In this document: in pieces, positions 1 to 8,048 of the stretch
How the letters are laid out: the number at the start of each line of letters is the position of its first letter
Numbering within the stretch: the stretch's first letter is position 1
Assembly (NCBI GenBank): GCA_016185345.1
Contig: JACPNS010000007.1
Coordinates: 1 to 46,134 of the forward strand
Source: Solirubrobacterales bacterium
GTDB lineage: Bacteria; Actinomycetota; Thermoleophilia; Solirubrobacterales; JACPNS01
Reading direction: 5' to 3'
Length of the DNA stretch: 46,134 nt
Notes under the pieces: generated by a model
The model's input: the letters and a program-made list of their open reading frames with translations, nothing else
Databases searched by the model: none
Told to the model about the DNA's origin: nothing
Position numbers and translations under genes: made by a program

Positions 1-192
1 GCGGCCTTGGGGGTCGTAGGAGTAGGTGTTTCCGCCCGGCGATGCGGTGAGTTCGCCTCGCGCGTTGTAGGTGTATGGCGCGCCGTTCTTGGCGGTGCGG
101 TTTCCGGCCGCGTCGTAGGCGTAGGTGTCTGCGTGGTTTGCGAACTGGACGCGGGTTAGGCGGTTTACGGCGTCGTTCCTTGTCCGGCGCAA
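1..192 (-). pseudogene. RHS/YD-repeat protein fragment, continues past left edge
   Basis: Read on the minus strand, this stretch is open and encodes typical YD repeats, including DTYAYDAAGNRT, YTYNARGEL and NTYSYDPQGR. RHS/YD proteins are large surface or secreted polymorphic-toxin shells. The frame runs off position 1. An in-frame TGA lies at 210-208 and no ATG or GTG follows it; the only candidate start is TTG at 192. The missing normal start and absent N-terminal region suggest a 5'-truncated remnant. A second RHS fragment lies at the right end on the opposite strand. The YD identification is sure; calling it a pseudogene is inference because the rest is outside the window. Confidence 0.75.
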
Positions 193-217
193 ACGCCTGC
201 CAGTTGATCACCAGTCG

Positions 218-246
218 CTGACTTCGGAAGCACCTCCCGTTAGCCT
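218..246 (+). promoter_or_regulatory. Predicted promoter of the FlgD-Ig-like gene (leaderless type)
   Basis: A CTGACT -35-like box at 218-223 is followed by 17 nt and a TAGCCT (TAnnnT) -10 box at 241-246, with six bases to the GTG at 253. This spacing places the transcription start at or next to the start codon, and no Shine-Dalgarno sequence is present. The same arrangement recurs at other genes in the window. Confidence 0.5.
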
Positions 247-252
247 CCCTGC

Positions 253-2139
253 GTGACCCGCGCCAAGCAGATCTCGCGAGTTGTCTTCGGCCTTCTCGTG
301 CTCGCCACGTTCTTTTCGTTCTTCGTCGCGCAACGGCTGAAGAGCACGGATCCGCTGGTCTACTCGGTGAACATCAAGCGATACATCTCGCCGAATGCGG
401 ATGGGGTGCGTGACAAGGGGCGGGTTCGGTTCAGGACCAAGAAGGCCGACGTCGTTCGCGTCGAGGTTGTTGACCGCACCGGCAGCCCAGTGCGCGTCCT
501 CGCCGACGACGAGAAGCTCGAAGCGGGACCGCACACCTTCTACTGGAACGGTCGCTACCGCGGGTTCCTCGACGCCCAGGGCAACAAAAACCGCGGGGCC
601 GCCGTGGCCGACGGCGCTTACCGCGTGCGGATCACGATGCGGGACAACGGGCGAACTTTCGTGCCGGACCAGTTCTTCGTCGTCGATTCCGTGGCACCAG
701 AGCTCTCCGCGACCGTCAACGGTGGACACACGATCTCGATCCTCCAGGAACGCAAGCCGGTCAGGGTCAGTTTCAGCGGCGTCGAAGGAACCCGGCGCGC
801 CGTCTTTCTTGTCTACCGCGTGCGCGGACAGCGCGCTGGCGCAAAGCCGATCGCCTCGTTTTTCAGCGAACGCGGAAAGAACAGCGGAACCTGGGATCAG
901 ACAGTCGGATACTTCCGCGAGTGGAGCGAGCCGTGTCTTGGCGTCAAGCGCAGTGGGCGCGCTCGACCGGCGCCGGTTAGCAGCTACGTGATCATCGCGA
1001 AGGCGTGTGATGCGGCGGGCAACCAGGGGACCAGCAGCACGACGCTGCCGCCGCGGGCGGGAACAACTCGTGGACTCTCCGGCATCACGCTTACGGGAGT
1101 TCAAATCGCGCCGCCGGTAATGCCAGTGATGATCGACGCACGCACGAGTTTCCGCGTAAACCCGCCGAGCGGGGGGTACAACTACAGGCTCCAGCGTGTC
1201 GGCGGCCGGGCCGTTGCGACTGGCCGTGGACGCGGTCCGACGCTGCGAATCGACATCCCGCGCACGTCTGCCGGGCTCTACACGCTCCGCGTCGCGGCGC
1301 GCAGGCCGGTGCGCGGCGATCGCGGCATCGCGAGGACGCCAGTGGCGGTCAATGCGGGTCGAAGCAAGAAGTTCATGATCGTTCAGCCCTCAATCGCCTG
1401 GCAGGCAACCAACCCTGTTGACACGACCGGTGACGGATTCTCCGACGCCTACCCGCAGCTCCCGCCGGGCAAGCAGCAGAGCATCGCGCTGAATCGCTTC
1501 CTTGCGCTGCAGTCGGGGACGGTTGGATTCGAATCGCAGGAAGGCGCGTTGTCTGAGTACCTGACGACCTCGCAACGAGGGCTCTCCGCGCAGACAACGA
1601 CCGATGCCGCGCTTGCCGCAGACCCTACGGCCGCCTTGAAAGGCAAAGATGCAATCCTGTTCACCGGTGACGAGCGCTGGATCACGGCCGAGCTCGGCGT
1701 TGCGCTGCGCGCGTTCGTCCAGCGCGGGGGTAAGGTCGCGTTCTTCTCGGCCGATGCGTTCCGCCGCACCGTCTCGCTCACCACCACCGACGTGGTTGGC
1801 CCGACCGAGCACCGCCAACGCGACATCTTCGGCGAGACGGTTCAATCAGTCAGCGAGGCGCCGGCTCCGGTCATCGCGTTCCAGGATGAACTCGGATTGC
1901 TGCGAGGCCCGACCGGACTGTTCACAAACTTCGAGCAGTCCAGGCAACAGGCCAGGGGCGCCGAGATCCTCACGGCTGCCGGTCGAGAAGCCGGCGCACC
2001 GGCGCTGATCGGTTACAAGCTCGGCAAGGGCACCGTGATTCGAGTCGGCGTGCGCGGCTGGTCTGCGGAACTCGCGGGCGGCGAACAGCCGAACGTCGCC
2101 TACACCACCGCCGCGATCATCGAGGTGCTGACGCGATGA
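253..2139 (+). CDS. Membrane-anchored FlgD-Ig-like / DMFase-like C-terminal domain protein
   Basis: This 628-residue protein starts at GTG 253. One N-terminal membrane segment (about residues 9-26) is followed by a FlgD-type Ig-like domain (about 40-150). That domain carries SPNADGVRD and a GPHTFYWNGR strand, a pattern seen in cell-surface and secretion-linked proteins. The middle is beta-rich. The last third (about 385-600) resembles the C-terminal, glutamine-amidotransferase-like domain of N,N-dimethylformamidase beta-subunit relatives: KDAILFTGDERWIT, then LRAFVQRGGKVAFFSAD. I see no evidence for amidase activity itself. Its stop overlaps the next ATG by 4 nt, so it is probably co-translated with the O-antigen ligase-like gene and acts outside the cell in surface-polymer assembly. 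The exact role is unknown. Confidence 0.7.
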   Translation: MTRAKQISRVVFGLLVLATFFSFFVAQRLKSTDPLVYSVNIKRYISPNADGVRDKGRVRFRTKKADVVRVEVVDRTGSPVRVLADDEKLEAGPHTFYWNGRYRGFLDAQGNKNRGAAVADGAYRVRITMRDNGRTFVPDQFFVVDSVAPELSATVNGGHTISILQERKPVRVSFSGVEGTRRAVFLVYRVRGQRAGAKPIASFFSERGKNSGTWDQTVGYFREWSEPCLGVKRSGRARPAPVSSYVIIAKACDAAGNQGTSSTTLPPRAGTTRGLSGITLTGVQIAPPVMPVMIDARTSFRVNPPSGGYNYRLQRVGGRAVATGRGRGPTLRIDIPRTSAGLYTLRVAARRPVRGDRGIARTPVAVNAGRSKKFMIVQPSIAWQATNPVDTTGDGFSDAYPQLPPGKQQSIALNRFLALQSGTVGFESQEGALSEYLTTSQRGLSAQTTTDAALAADPTAALKGKDAILFTGDERWITAELGVALRAFVQRGGKVAFFSADAFRRTVSLTTTDVVGPTEHRQRDIFGETVQSVSEAPAPVIAFQDELGLLRGPTGLFTNFEQSRQQARGAEILTAAGREAGAPALIGYKLGKGTVIRVGVRGWSAELAGGEQPNVAYTTAAIIEVLTR

Positions 2140-3674
2140 TGCAGCTAGGAGTTGTAGGCGCGCTCGAGAGCCTCGGCCTCGTGTTGATTGCTGCGCTGAT
2201 CGCAGGCTGGCTACTCGCCTCGAGCGAACGCATGCGCTGGACCAGCGCCGTGCTCGTGCTCGTGCTCACGCCGCTCGTGCTCGCCGGTTCAGTTGTCGGC
2301 GACGAGCAGTCGAGCCTGCCAGAACTCTCTGCTCCTTTGATCGGGGCTGGTTTGATCGCCGGTGTGATCGCGCTGGCGGCGGTCGCCGCGGTGTTCGTGA
2401 AGTACCCCCGCGCCGTAATGCCGATCGCTCTCGCCACGATCGCCTTCCGCGTGCCGATTGACATCGGCGGCGACTCAGTGAAGCTTCTGCTCCCGCTCTA
2501 CCTGACGATCGGCGGCGCCGTCGTTGCGCGCGCGTGGATGTACTGGCGCGGACGCGCGCTCGATGCTCCTCGCGGGCCGAAGCTGCTGGACCTCACGATC
2601 GTGGCCTTCCTCGGCCTCTACGCAATCCAGAGCCTCTACGCCGACGACGTCTCGGTCGCCACCCAGAACTTCTGCTTCTTCTACGCGCCGTTCGTGTTGC
2701 TCTACGGCCTCGCTGCTTCGCAGAAGTGGGATGCCAAGTTGCTTCGCACCTGCTTTGTCACTCTCGTGTCAGTCGCGTTGGTGCTCGTCTTTGCGGGATT
2801 CATCGAGTTCGCCCGCGGTCGCTATCTGATCACGATCGGCGGATCGCAGCCCTCGGATTTTGACCCGTACTTCCGCGTGCAGTCGCTCTTCTTCGACCCG
2901 AACATCTACGGGCGGTTCCTGGCGGTCGTGATGCTCGTGGCGGCGGCGGTGATGCTCTTCACCGACAAGACCAAGCGCGTGCTCGGCGCGGCGTTGATCC
3001 TCGCGATCCTCTGGGCGGGACTGGTGCTGTCGCTCTCGCAGTCGAGCTTTGCTGCGCTGCTTTCTGGACTGATCGTGCTCGCGGCGCTTAGATGGAAGGC
3101 GAAACCTGTGCTGATCCTGACCGGGGCGGCGATGCTCCTCGGGGCGATCTTCGCGATCGCGTTCCCATCTGTGACCGGCGTAGAGCTGACAAGCGGCAAG
3201 GGTGCAGAGAGAGCAACGAGCGGGCGGCTCGACCTCGTGACCGGCGGCCTCACTCTGTGGAGCCAGAAGCCATTCTTCGGCCACGGCTCCGGTGACTTCT
3301 CCGAGTCCTACCGTGCCAACAAGCTCGCCAAGCGCACCGTCTTCGGACCGGCAAGCACGACCAAGTCCCACACCGCGCCACTGACGGTCGCGGCTGAGCA
3401 GGGGATCGTGGGGCTCGCGGCGTTCATCGCTCTGCTGGTCGCCGGATTCGGCGCGGTCTTCCGCAGAGTCGGCAGGGAGGACGGTCCGCGAAAACGTCCC
3501 GGCCTGGTCGCCCGCGTCGCAGTTGCCGCTGGCTTCACTGCGATCTTCGTTCATGCTCTGGCTTATGCCGCGTTCCTGGAGGACCCGCTGATGTGGGTGC
3601 TGCTCGGCTCCGCGGTCTCGCTCGCGGCCATCCCGCGCAACGGCGTCGAAGAAGAATCCAAAGAAACCTCGTGA
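2136..3674 (+). CDS. O-antigen ligase/polymerase (Wzy/WaaL-like) membrane protein
   Basis: A 512-residue, strongly hydrophobic protein with about 11-12 membrane segments. The Wzy_C/O-antigen ligase pattern is visible. A charged loop after helix 5 contains DPNIYGRFLAVV. A later helix carries LSLSQSSFAALLSG, and a periplasmic loop follows with GRLDLVTGGLTLW and FFGHGSGDFSESY. Members either polymerise lipid-linked glycan repeats or transfer glycans to an acceptor; sequence alone does not separate the two. It overlaps the preceding gene by ATGA and the following flippase gene by GTGA, so the three form one translationally coupled operon. Family is sure; polymerase versus ligase is open. Confidence 0.82.
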   Translation: MMQLGVVGALESLGLVLIAALIAGWLLASSERMRWTSAVLVLVLTPLVLAGSVVGDEQSSLPELSAPLIGAGLIAGVIALAAVAAVFVKYPRAVMPIALATIAFRVPIDIGGDSVKLLLPLYLTIGGAVVARAWMYWRGRALDAPRGPKLLDLTIVAFLGLYAIQSLYADDVSVATQNFCFFYAPFVLLYGLAASQKWDAKLLRTCFVTLVSVALVLVFAGFIEFARGRYLITIGGSQPSDFDPYFRVQSLFFDPNIYGRFLAVVMLVAAAVMLFTDKTKRVLGAALILAILWAGLVLSLSQSSFAALLSGLIVLAALRWKAKPVLILTGAAMLLGAIFAIAFPSVTGVELTSGKGAERATSGRLDLVTGGLTLWSQKPFFGHGSGDFSESYRANKLAKRTVFGPASTTKSHTAPLTVAAEQGIVGLAAFIALLVAGFGAVFRRVGREDGPRKRPGLVARVAVAAGFTAIFVHALAYAAFLEDPLMWVLLGSAVSLAAIPRNGVEEESKETS

Positions 3675-5203
3675 TCAGCTACCTCCGCAGGCTCGCAAAG
3701 ACCGGCTCGGCCTACACCGCGTCGAGCGTCCTGGCCAAGCTGATCGCGCTCTTCACGCTGCCGATCTACACGAAGTACGTCTCGCCCGCCGGCTTCGGAC
3801 AGGTCGAGATCATCGCCACAACGGTGATCGTGCTTTCGATCCTTTTCAGGCTCGGCGCGATCGAGGCGTTGCTGCGCTTCTACTTCCTCGACAAGTACGA
3901 CCCGCGCCAAGTCATCCGGACCGGCTTCTGGGGATTGGCGGTCACGACGACGATCGGTGTGGCGATCTGCTTCGCGCTGGCTGGTCCGCTCGCAACCATT
4001 CTGCTCCGCGACGCGCCGGGCGCAGACACGCTGGTGCAGATCGCGACGATCTGGTTCTGGTTTGCGACGTTCTACGAACTGCTGATGGCGCTCTTCCGGG
4101 TTGAGGAGAAGGCCGGCGCGTACGCGCTGGCGAGCATGACCAATGTGCTGATCACAGTGCCGCTCTCGTTGTGGTTCGTGATCGGCCGCGACATGGGAGC
4201 GGAAGGCCTCGTGCTCGGCAACGCGCTCGGCACGATGATCGTCGTCAGCGGGCTGCTGATCGTTCACGTCACTGCTGGCCGCATCCCAAAGCCCGGCCTG
4301 CCCCTCGCCAGCCCGATGCTGCGCTTCGGCCTACCGACCGTGCCGGGCGAGATCTCGCTCTACGCGCTCAACTGGGTCGATCGGATTCTGCTCGTGAACA
4401 TCCCGGCCTCGCGAACGGCCGGCCTCGCCGCCGCCGGCCTGTACTCGATCGCCTACAAGCTCTCTCAAGGTGTGACCATATTTGTGCGCGCCTTTCAACT
4501 CGCGTGGCCGCCGCTGGCCTACTCGATCAAGTCGGATGCCGAGGCCAAAGTCGTCTACGGGCGCGTGCTCACCTACTACCTCCTGATCACGGGCGGAGTG
4601 GTGACGGCGTTGACTCTGCTCGCGGGACCGCTGGTGCGGCTTCTGACTTCGCAGCCGGACTTCTACGCGGCCGATCGCGCTGTGCCGTATGTTGCGACGG
4701 GGGTTGTGTTCTACGGCGCGTACCTCGTGCTCGTCTCGGCAGTTGCCCGCATGGGCAAGACCGGCTCGCTCTTCCCCGTTGCTTTCGCGGGACTCGTGGT
4801 GAACATCGGCCTGGGCCTCCTGCTGATCCCCGACCACAACATCGTCGGCGCCGGCATCGCGCTCGTCGGCGCGTATCTCGTGCTGCTGGGTCTGATGTAC
4901 ATCCGCGCGCGCCAGACGCTGGGCATCGTGCTCGAGTGGCGAAGGATCTTGCAGATCGCCGGGGTCGCTGTGGCCGTGGCGGTGATCGGCGACAACCTGC
5001 TTGAACCTGTGGGCACGGCCGCCGTGTTCGAGCGCATCGCCTGGTGGTTCCTCTATCCAGCCCTGCTTCTGATCACCGGCTTCTTCAGCCGCGCGGAGCT
5101 TGCGCAAATCCGGGACGTCCGCGCGCTGATCAAGCGCGCCCGGGGTTCGAAGTCCTTGGGCGATCGGCCGGATGTCACGCAAGAGGTGCACGGGCCGGAG
5201 TAG
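3671..5203 (+). CDS. Wzx-type polysaccharide flippase (MVF/MATE-like)
   Basis: A 510-residue multi-helix transporter of the polysaccharide biosynthesis (Wzx/RfbX) family, which flips undecaprenyl-linked glycans to the outer face of the membrane. The N-terminus LAKTGSAYTASSVLAKLIAL and the loop PIYTKYVSPAGFGQVEI are typical of the family. I chose GTG 3671 because it overlaps the upstream TGA (GTGA) and the family homology begins directly there. The last ~20 residues (GSKSLGDRPDVTQEVHGPE) do not look like flippase sequence. They lie in a 46-nt segment that is a near copy of the antisense 3' end of the neighbouring phosphotransferase gene, so the tail is probably acquired. Confidence 0.85.
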   Translation: MISYLRRLAKTGSAYTASSVLAKLIALFTLPIYTKYVSPAGFGQVEIIATTVIVLSILFRLGAIEALLRFYFLDKYDPRQVIRTGFWGLAVTTTIGVAICFALAGPLATILLRDAPGADTLVQIATIWFWFATFYELLMALFRVEEKAGAYALASMTNVLITVPLSLWFVIGRDMGAEGLVLGNALGTMIVVSGLLIVHVTAGRIPKPGLPLASPMLRFGLPTVPGEISLYALNWVDRILLVNIPASRTAGLAAAGLYSIAYKLSQGVTIFVRAFQLAWPPLAYSIKSDAEAKVVYGRVLTYYLLITGGVVTALTLLAGPLVRLLTSQPDFYAADRAVPYVATGVVFYGAYLVLVSAVARMGKTGSLFPVAFAGLVVNIGLGLLLIPDHNIVGAGIALVGAYLVLLGLMYIRARQTLGIVLEWRRILQIAGVAVAVAVIGDNLLEPVGTAAVFERIAWWFLYPALLLITGFFSRAELAQIRDVRALIKRARGSKSLGDRPDVTQEVHGPE

Positions 5204-5336
5204 GGCTACGCCCGACAAGCCCACCATGCAAAGCCGACTAATCCACCAACCTTCGATCGCTAAAGCGCGCGCGTGACCCGAAAGCCCTGCGCGATCGCCC
5301 GGATCTGATGCAGGAGGTGCACGGCTCCGAGTAGGG
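5160..5336. repeat. 46-nt direct repeat spanning two convergent gene ends (copies 5160-5205 and 5291-5336)
   Basis: The two copies match at 38 of 46 positions with no gap, 131 nt apart. The right copy is the 3' end of the CDP-alcohol phosphotransferase on the minus strand. The left copy, read on the minus strand, still resembles that enzyme's C-terminus (VALLRPVHLLRDIRPIAQG against LLALLGAVHLLHQIRAIAQG). On the plus strand it forms the last codons and the stop of the flippase gene. Confidence 0.8.
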
Positions 5337-6171
5337 CGAGCAAGATTCCACGCGCCCAGATCGACTCCACCCGGTCGTCGCCCCAAGAGAGCAGCATGTC
5401 GATGATCGAGGCCGCGGCCACAAGGTTGATGAAGCCGGGAAAGACAATCAGCTGCCCGAAGTTCGTGTACCTGCTCCAGAGCCAGCCCCGGCCCGAGCCG
5501 CCGGCCATCGCTTCAGCACCTGACGCCTCAAGATTCAGAGCATCCGGGTCGCCACCCATGCGCGCCATCGCCGCCCGGACCATCGGCTCAGAGCCGCGCA
5601 GCTCGGGCCTGTCGCGGTAGACGCCCCACATTATGTGGTCGCGCGCGCTGTACGGAACCCGCACCAGCGAGAGAATCACGATCATCGCCGCGGCGAGCCA
5701 CCACCAGTCGCCGGTCTCGTGAAAGACGGCCCAGCCGAGCGCGCCGGTCATCAGCGCGGGGATGTAGTAGTGCCCGACCCAGTCCAGATACGCGCCCCCG
5801 GCGCCAGAACTCTTGCCCTCAATCTCGCGCTCGAAGCGCGCGAGCTCTCCGTCGCAGAAATCCAGCACGAACGAAAGTTGAAGCAGCAGGATCGCGGCGA
5901 TCTGCGCCCAGAAGGAGTTGATAGCCAGCAGCCCTGCTCCGACCAGTCCAATCAGGATCCCGACGACCGTCGTCTGGTTGGCGCTGATCCCGGTCGGCAG
6001 CAGCACCCGCGTGACGCGGATCGAAAGCTTGCGCACGCCGCGCGCATACACGCGCCGCAGGTCGCGCGGCTCGTCGGCCGCGCCGGTGCCCTCGCCGCCG
6101 CAGATCTTGATCAGCTCTGGGAGTGGCGGCAGATTCTTCCGCGAGATCTCTGCGCTGGTCGTCACAATCAC
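5260..6171 (-). CDS. CDP-alcohol phosphatidyltransferase family enzyme, variant active site
   Basis: A 303-residue integral membrane enzyme. The CDP-alcohol phosphotransferase motif is D104-FC-D107-G-EL-A-R112, then G126-AYL-D130-WVG-H134. The fourth, normally catalytic Asp is His here, and the gap between AR and G is longer than usual (13 instead of about 8). The family moves a phosphoalcohol from a CDP-alcohol to an acceptor alcohol and releases CMP. About six membrane segments follow a soluble N-terminus. GTG 6171 is used; GTG 6165 is equally possible, since a TACTGT box (6178-6183) precedes both. It is divergent from the NTP transferase and G1P dehydrogenase genes, which could supply its CDP-linked substrate. 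The substrate is inferred, not seen. Confidence 0.8.
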   Translation of the reverse strand: MIVTTSAEISRKNLPPLPELIKICGGEGTGAADEPRDLRRVYARGVRKLSIRVTRVLLPTGISANQTTVVGILIGLVGAGLLAINSFWAQIAAILLLQLSFVLDFCDGELARFEREIEGKSSGAGGAYLDWVGHYYIPALMTGALGWAVFHETGDWWWLAAAMIVILSLVRVPYSARDHIMWGVYRDRPELRGSEPMVRAAMARMGGDPDALNLEASGAEAMAGGSGRGWLWSRYTNFGQLIVFPGFINLVAAASIIDMLLSWGDDRVESIWARGILLALLGAVHLLHQIRAIAQGFRVTRAL

Positions 6172-6177
6172 CCCGAC

Positions 6178-6229
6178 AGTACTCGCTGGAAACGTCGTTC
6201 GAATCGCGTCGGCCAGTTGCCGGTACCGT
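6178..6229. promoter_or_regulatory. Divergent promoter pair between phosphotransferase and NTP transferase genes
   Basis: On the minus strand a TACTGT box (plus-strand 6178-6183) sits 4-10 nt before two candidate GTG starts. On the plus strand TACCGT (6224-6229) sits seven bases before ATG 6237. Both fit -10 boxes of leaderless transcripts. The 65-bp gap makes co-regulation of the two directions likely. Confidence 0.45.
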
Positions 6230-6236
6230 TCCGGAG

Positions 6237-6962
6237 ATGCCCGAGCTGCCCGTCATCTATCTCGCAGCCGGCCGCGGATCGCGGCTTGGCGACCTCACCG
6301 CAGATCAACCCAAGGCCGTGGTCGAGGTTGGCGGGCGCCCGCTCGCCGATCGCGCGTTTGCGTATCTGCGCGCGGCGGGGTTCGATCGCATCGTCGTGCT
6401 CACCGGACACGCCGCCGAAGCATTTGACGACTACGACGTCGAGACGATCTTCAACGATCGCTGGGAGACCGAGAACAACATCACTTCGCTCTGGCAGGCA
6501 CGCGGGATCGTCGCCGGTGGCTGCACGATCGTGAACTGCGACTTGCTCTTCGAGCCAGAACTCGCGCAGCGCCTCGCCGACACCAAGGGAACAGCGATCC
6601 TGGTGGATGACGTGCTTCAAGTTGACGAAGAATCAATGAAGGCCACTGAGACCGACGGCGGGCTCGACCGCCTGCACAAGTCGATCCCGCTGGCCACATC
6701 GATCGGCGAGTACATCGGCCTCACCCGCATCGATCCAGCCGACGGCCCGCGCCTTGCCGAGATCCTCGACGAGTTCATCGCCGCCGGAAACACGCAGGTC
6801 TATTACGAGGATGCGATCGAAGCGCTCTCGGAGGAGCGCTGCGTGCGCCTCGAGCGCATCGGCGGCGCCAAGTGGGTTGAGATCGACGACCACGATGATC
6901 TTGCCCGGGCGCGCGACGAAATTGCGCCGGCGATCGATGGGAAGGCTGCAGTCAGTGGCTGA
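6237..6962 (+). CDS. MobA/LicC-like NTP transferase (probable cytidylyltransferase)
   Basis: A 241-residue nucleotidyltransferase. The N-terminal signature LAAGRGSRLGDLTADQPKA is the nucleotide-binding loop and lysine of the sugar-1-phosphate/phosphocholine nucleotidyltransferase superfamily. Later come IVNCDLLFEPEL, in the usual position of the metal-binding Asp, and WVEIDDHDDL near the C-terminus, as in LicC-like cytidylyltransferases. The start is ATG 6237, where homology begins and a TACCGT box lies seven bases upstream; the frame is open further upstream but that part is not family-like. It overlaps the next gene and is divergent from the CDP-alcohol phosphotransferase. CTP:glycerol-1-phosphate cytidylyltransferase is an attractive assignment but is inference from the neighbours. 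A phosphocholine or phosphonate substrate is an alternative. Confidence 0.75.
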   Translation: MPELPVIYLAAGRGSRLGDLTADQPKAVVEVGGRPLADRAFAYLRAAGFDRIVVLTGHAAEAFDDYDVETIFNDRWETENNITSLWQARGIVAGGCTIVNCDLLFEPELAQRLADTKGTAILVDDVLQVDEESMKATETDGGLDRLHKSIPLATSIGEYIGLTRIDPADGPRLAEILDEFIAAGNTQVYYEDAIEALSEERCVRLERIGGAKWVEIDDHDDLARARDEIAPAIDGKAAVSG

Positions 6963-8031
6963 GGACATCGACCAACTGGTGTCGGCCATTGCCTCAACGA
7001 GGCAGATCGACCTTCCGCAGTTCTTGCGCAGCGTCGAAGGCAACGAGGCTTTGGCTGCCGAGCTCGCCGAGGTGCTGAGCGCGATCGATTCCGGGTCGCC
7101 GCTGATGGTGTCCGGAACTTCCCAATCAGCCGCTGTCTGCAACGACCTCAGAGTTTCCGGCGCCATGCGCGAGATCGTCCGCGACAACACCCGCAGCGAA
7201 GTCGAGCGCATCGCGGCCATCGCTGTGCGCGAGCACGATGCGCTGATCGCAGTCGGCGGCGGGCGCCCGATCGATGTCGCCAAGTCTGCGGCGCTGGCCT
7301 CCGGTCTGCCAGTCGTCGTCGTTCCGACTCAGCTTTCGGCAGATGGAATTGCCTCTCCGATCTCGGTGATCGCCGAAGCCGACGGCGCGGTGGTCAGCGA
7401 GCGCTCGTCGCTGCCCGTAGCTGTGCTCGCCGATCTGGAAACGCTTGCGGCAGCCCCGATCGGCTTCGCGCGCGCGGGGGTGGGGGATCTGCTGGGCAAC
7501 AGCAGCGCCCTGGTCGATTGGCGGATCGCGGCCGACGCAGAGAAGGACTCTGTCGATGATTTCGCAGCGCTGCTCTCAAGCTGCGCGCTGCTTCTGATCG
7601 ACGGCCTCGACCTTTCACCGCTTGGCAGCGGCAAGCTGACGATCGAACTTGCCCGCCGGCTGCTCGACGGGCTGGTCCTGAGCGGCCTCGCAATGGAGAT
7701 CGCTGGCTCCTCGCGCCCGTGCTCTGGTTCGGAACACCTGATCAGCCACGCGCTCGACCGACTTGAGCCGGGAACGGCCACGCACGGCGAGCAGGTCGCG
7801 TTCGGCACGCTCGTTGCCACGAAGCTGCAAGGCGGCGATGTTGACGCTGTTCGCGAGAGCATCGCCGCGGTCGGCATGAAAGGCGCGTTGACCGGTTTCG
7901 ACCTCGGCGCGGCGCGTCTGGCCGAGGTCGTCGCCTACGCACCTGCAACACGCCCGGGCCGATACACCGTGCTCGATCGCGATCGCCCCTCTGGCGCCGA
8001 GCTCCGCACGCTGCTTGAAGAGCTCCTGTAG
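6955..8031 (+). CDS. sn-Glycerol-1-phosphate dehydrogenase (EgsA/AraM-like)
   Basis: A 358-residue member of the iron-containing alcohol dehydrogenase/dehydroquinate synthase fold with the full glycerol-1-phosphate dehydrogenase pattern. GGGRPIDVAK (101-110) binds the NAD(P) phosphates. VPTQLSADGIASP carries metal ligand D130. GVGDLLGNSSALVDWRIA matches the family. SSRPCSGSEHLISHALD and THGEQVAFGT supply the histidine ligands (H261 or H265, and H277). The family reduces dihydroxyacetone phosphate to sn-glycerol-1-phosphate, the archaeal lipid enantiomer; in Bacillus AraM feeds a bacterial G1P lipid. I chose GTG 6955 because GGGAAGG (6939-6945) lies about 9 nt upstream; ATG 6937 is an alternative. 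It overlaps the NTP transferase gene, so product and substrate may be handed on. Confidence 0.82.
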   Translation: MAEDIDQLVSAIASTRQIDLPQFLRSVEGNEALAAELAEVLSAIDSGSPLMVSGTSQSAAVCNDLRVSGAMREIVRDNTRSEVERIAAIAVREHDALIAVGGGRPIDVAKSAALASGLPVVVVPTQLSADGIASPISVIAEADGAVVSERSSLPVAVLADLETLAAAPIGFARAGVGDLLGNSSALVDWRIAADAEKDSVDDFAALLSSCALLLIDGLDLSPLGSGKLTIELARRLLDGLVLSGLAMEIAGSSRPCSGSEHLISHALDRLEPGTATHGEQVAFGTLVATKLQGGDVDAVRESIAAVGMKGALTGFDLGAARLAEVVAYAPATRPGRYTVLDRDRPSGAELRTLLEELL

Positions 8032-8048
8032 TCCCATCACCTCGTACG

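Noticed and set aside
3593-3670. Upstream extension of the flippase frame
   Set aside because: It overlaps the polymerase gene end, encodes Arg-rich sequence unlike the family, and a GTG with a GTGA overlap exists at 3671.
4331-5386. 351-codon minus-strand frame opposite the flippase gene
   Set aside because: Only its region near 5140-5215 resembles a real protein (the phosphotransferase C-terminus), which is explained by the 46-nt duplication. The rest is antisense of the flippase.
6237-8031. Phosphonate biosynthesis reading of the NTP transferase plus iron-type dehydrogenase pair
   Set aside because: No phosphoenolpyruvate mutase or phosphonopyruvate decarboxylase is nearby, and the dehydrogenase has the specific G1P dehydrogenase motifs. 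Kept only as an alternative for the transferase substrate.
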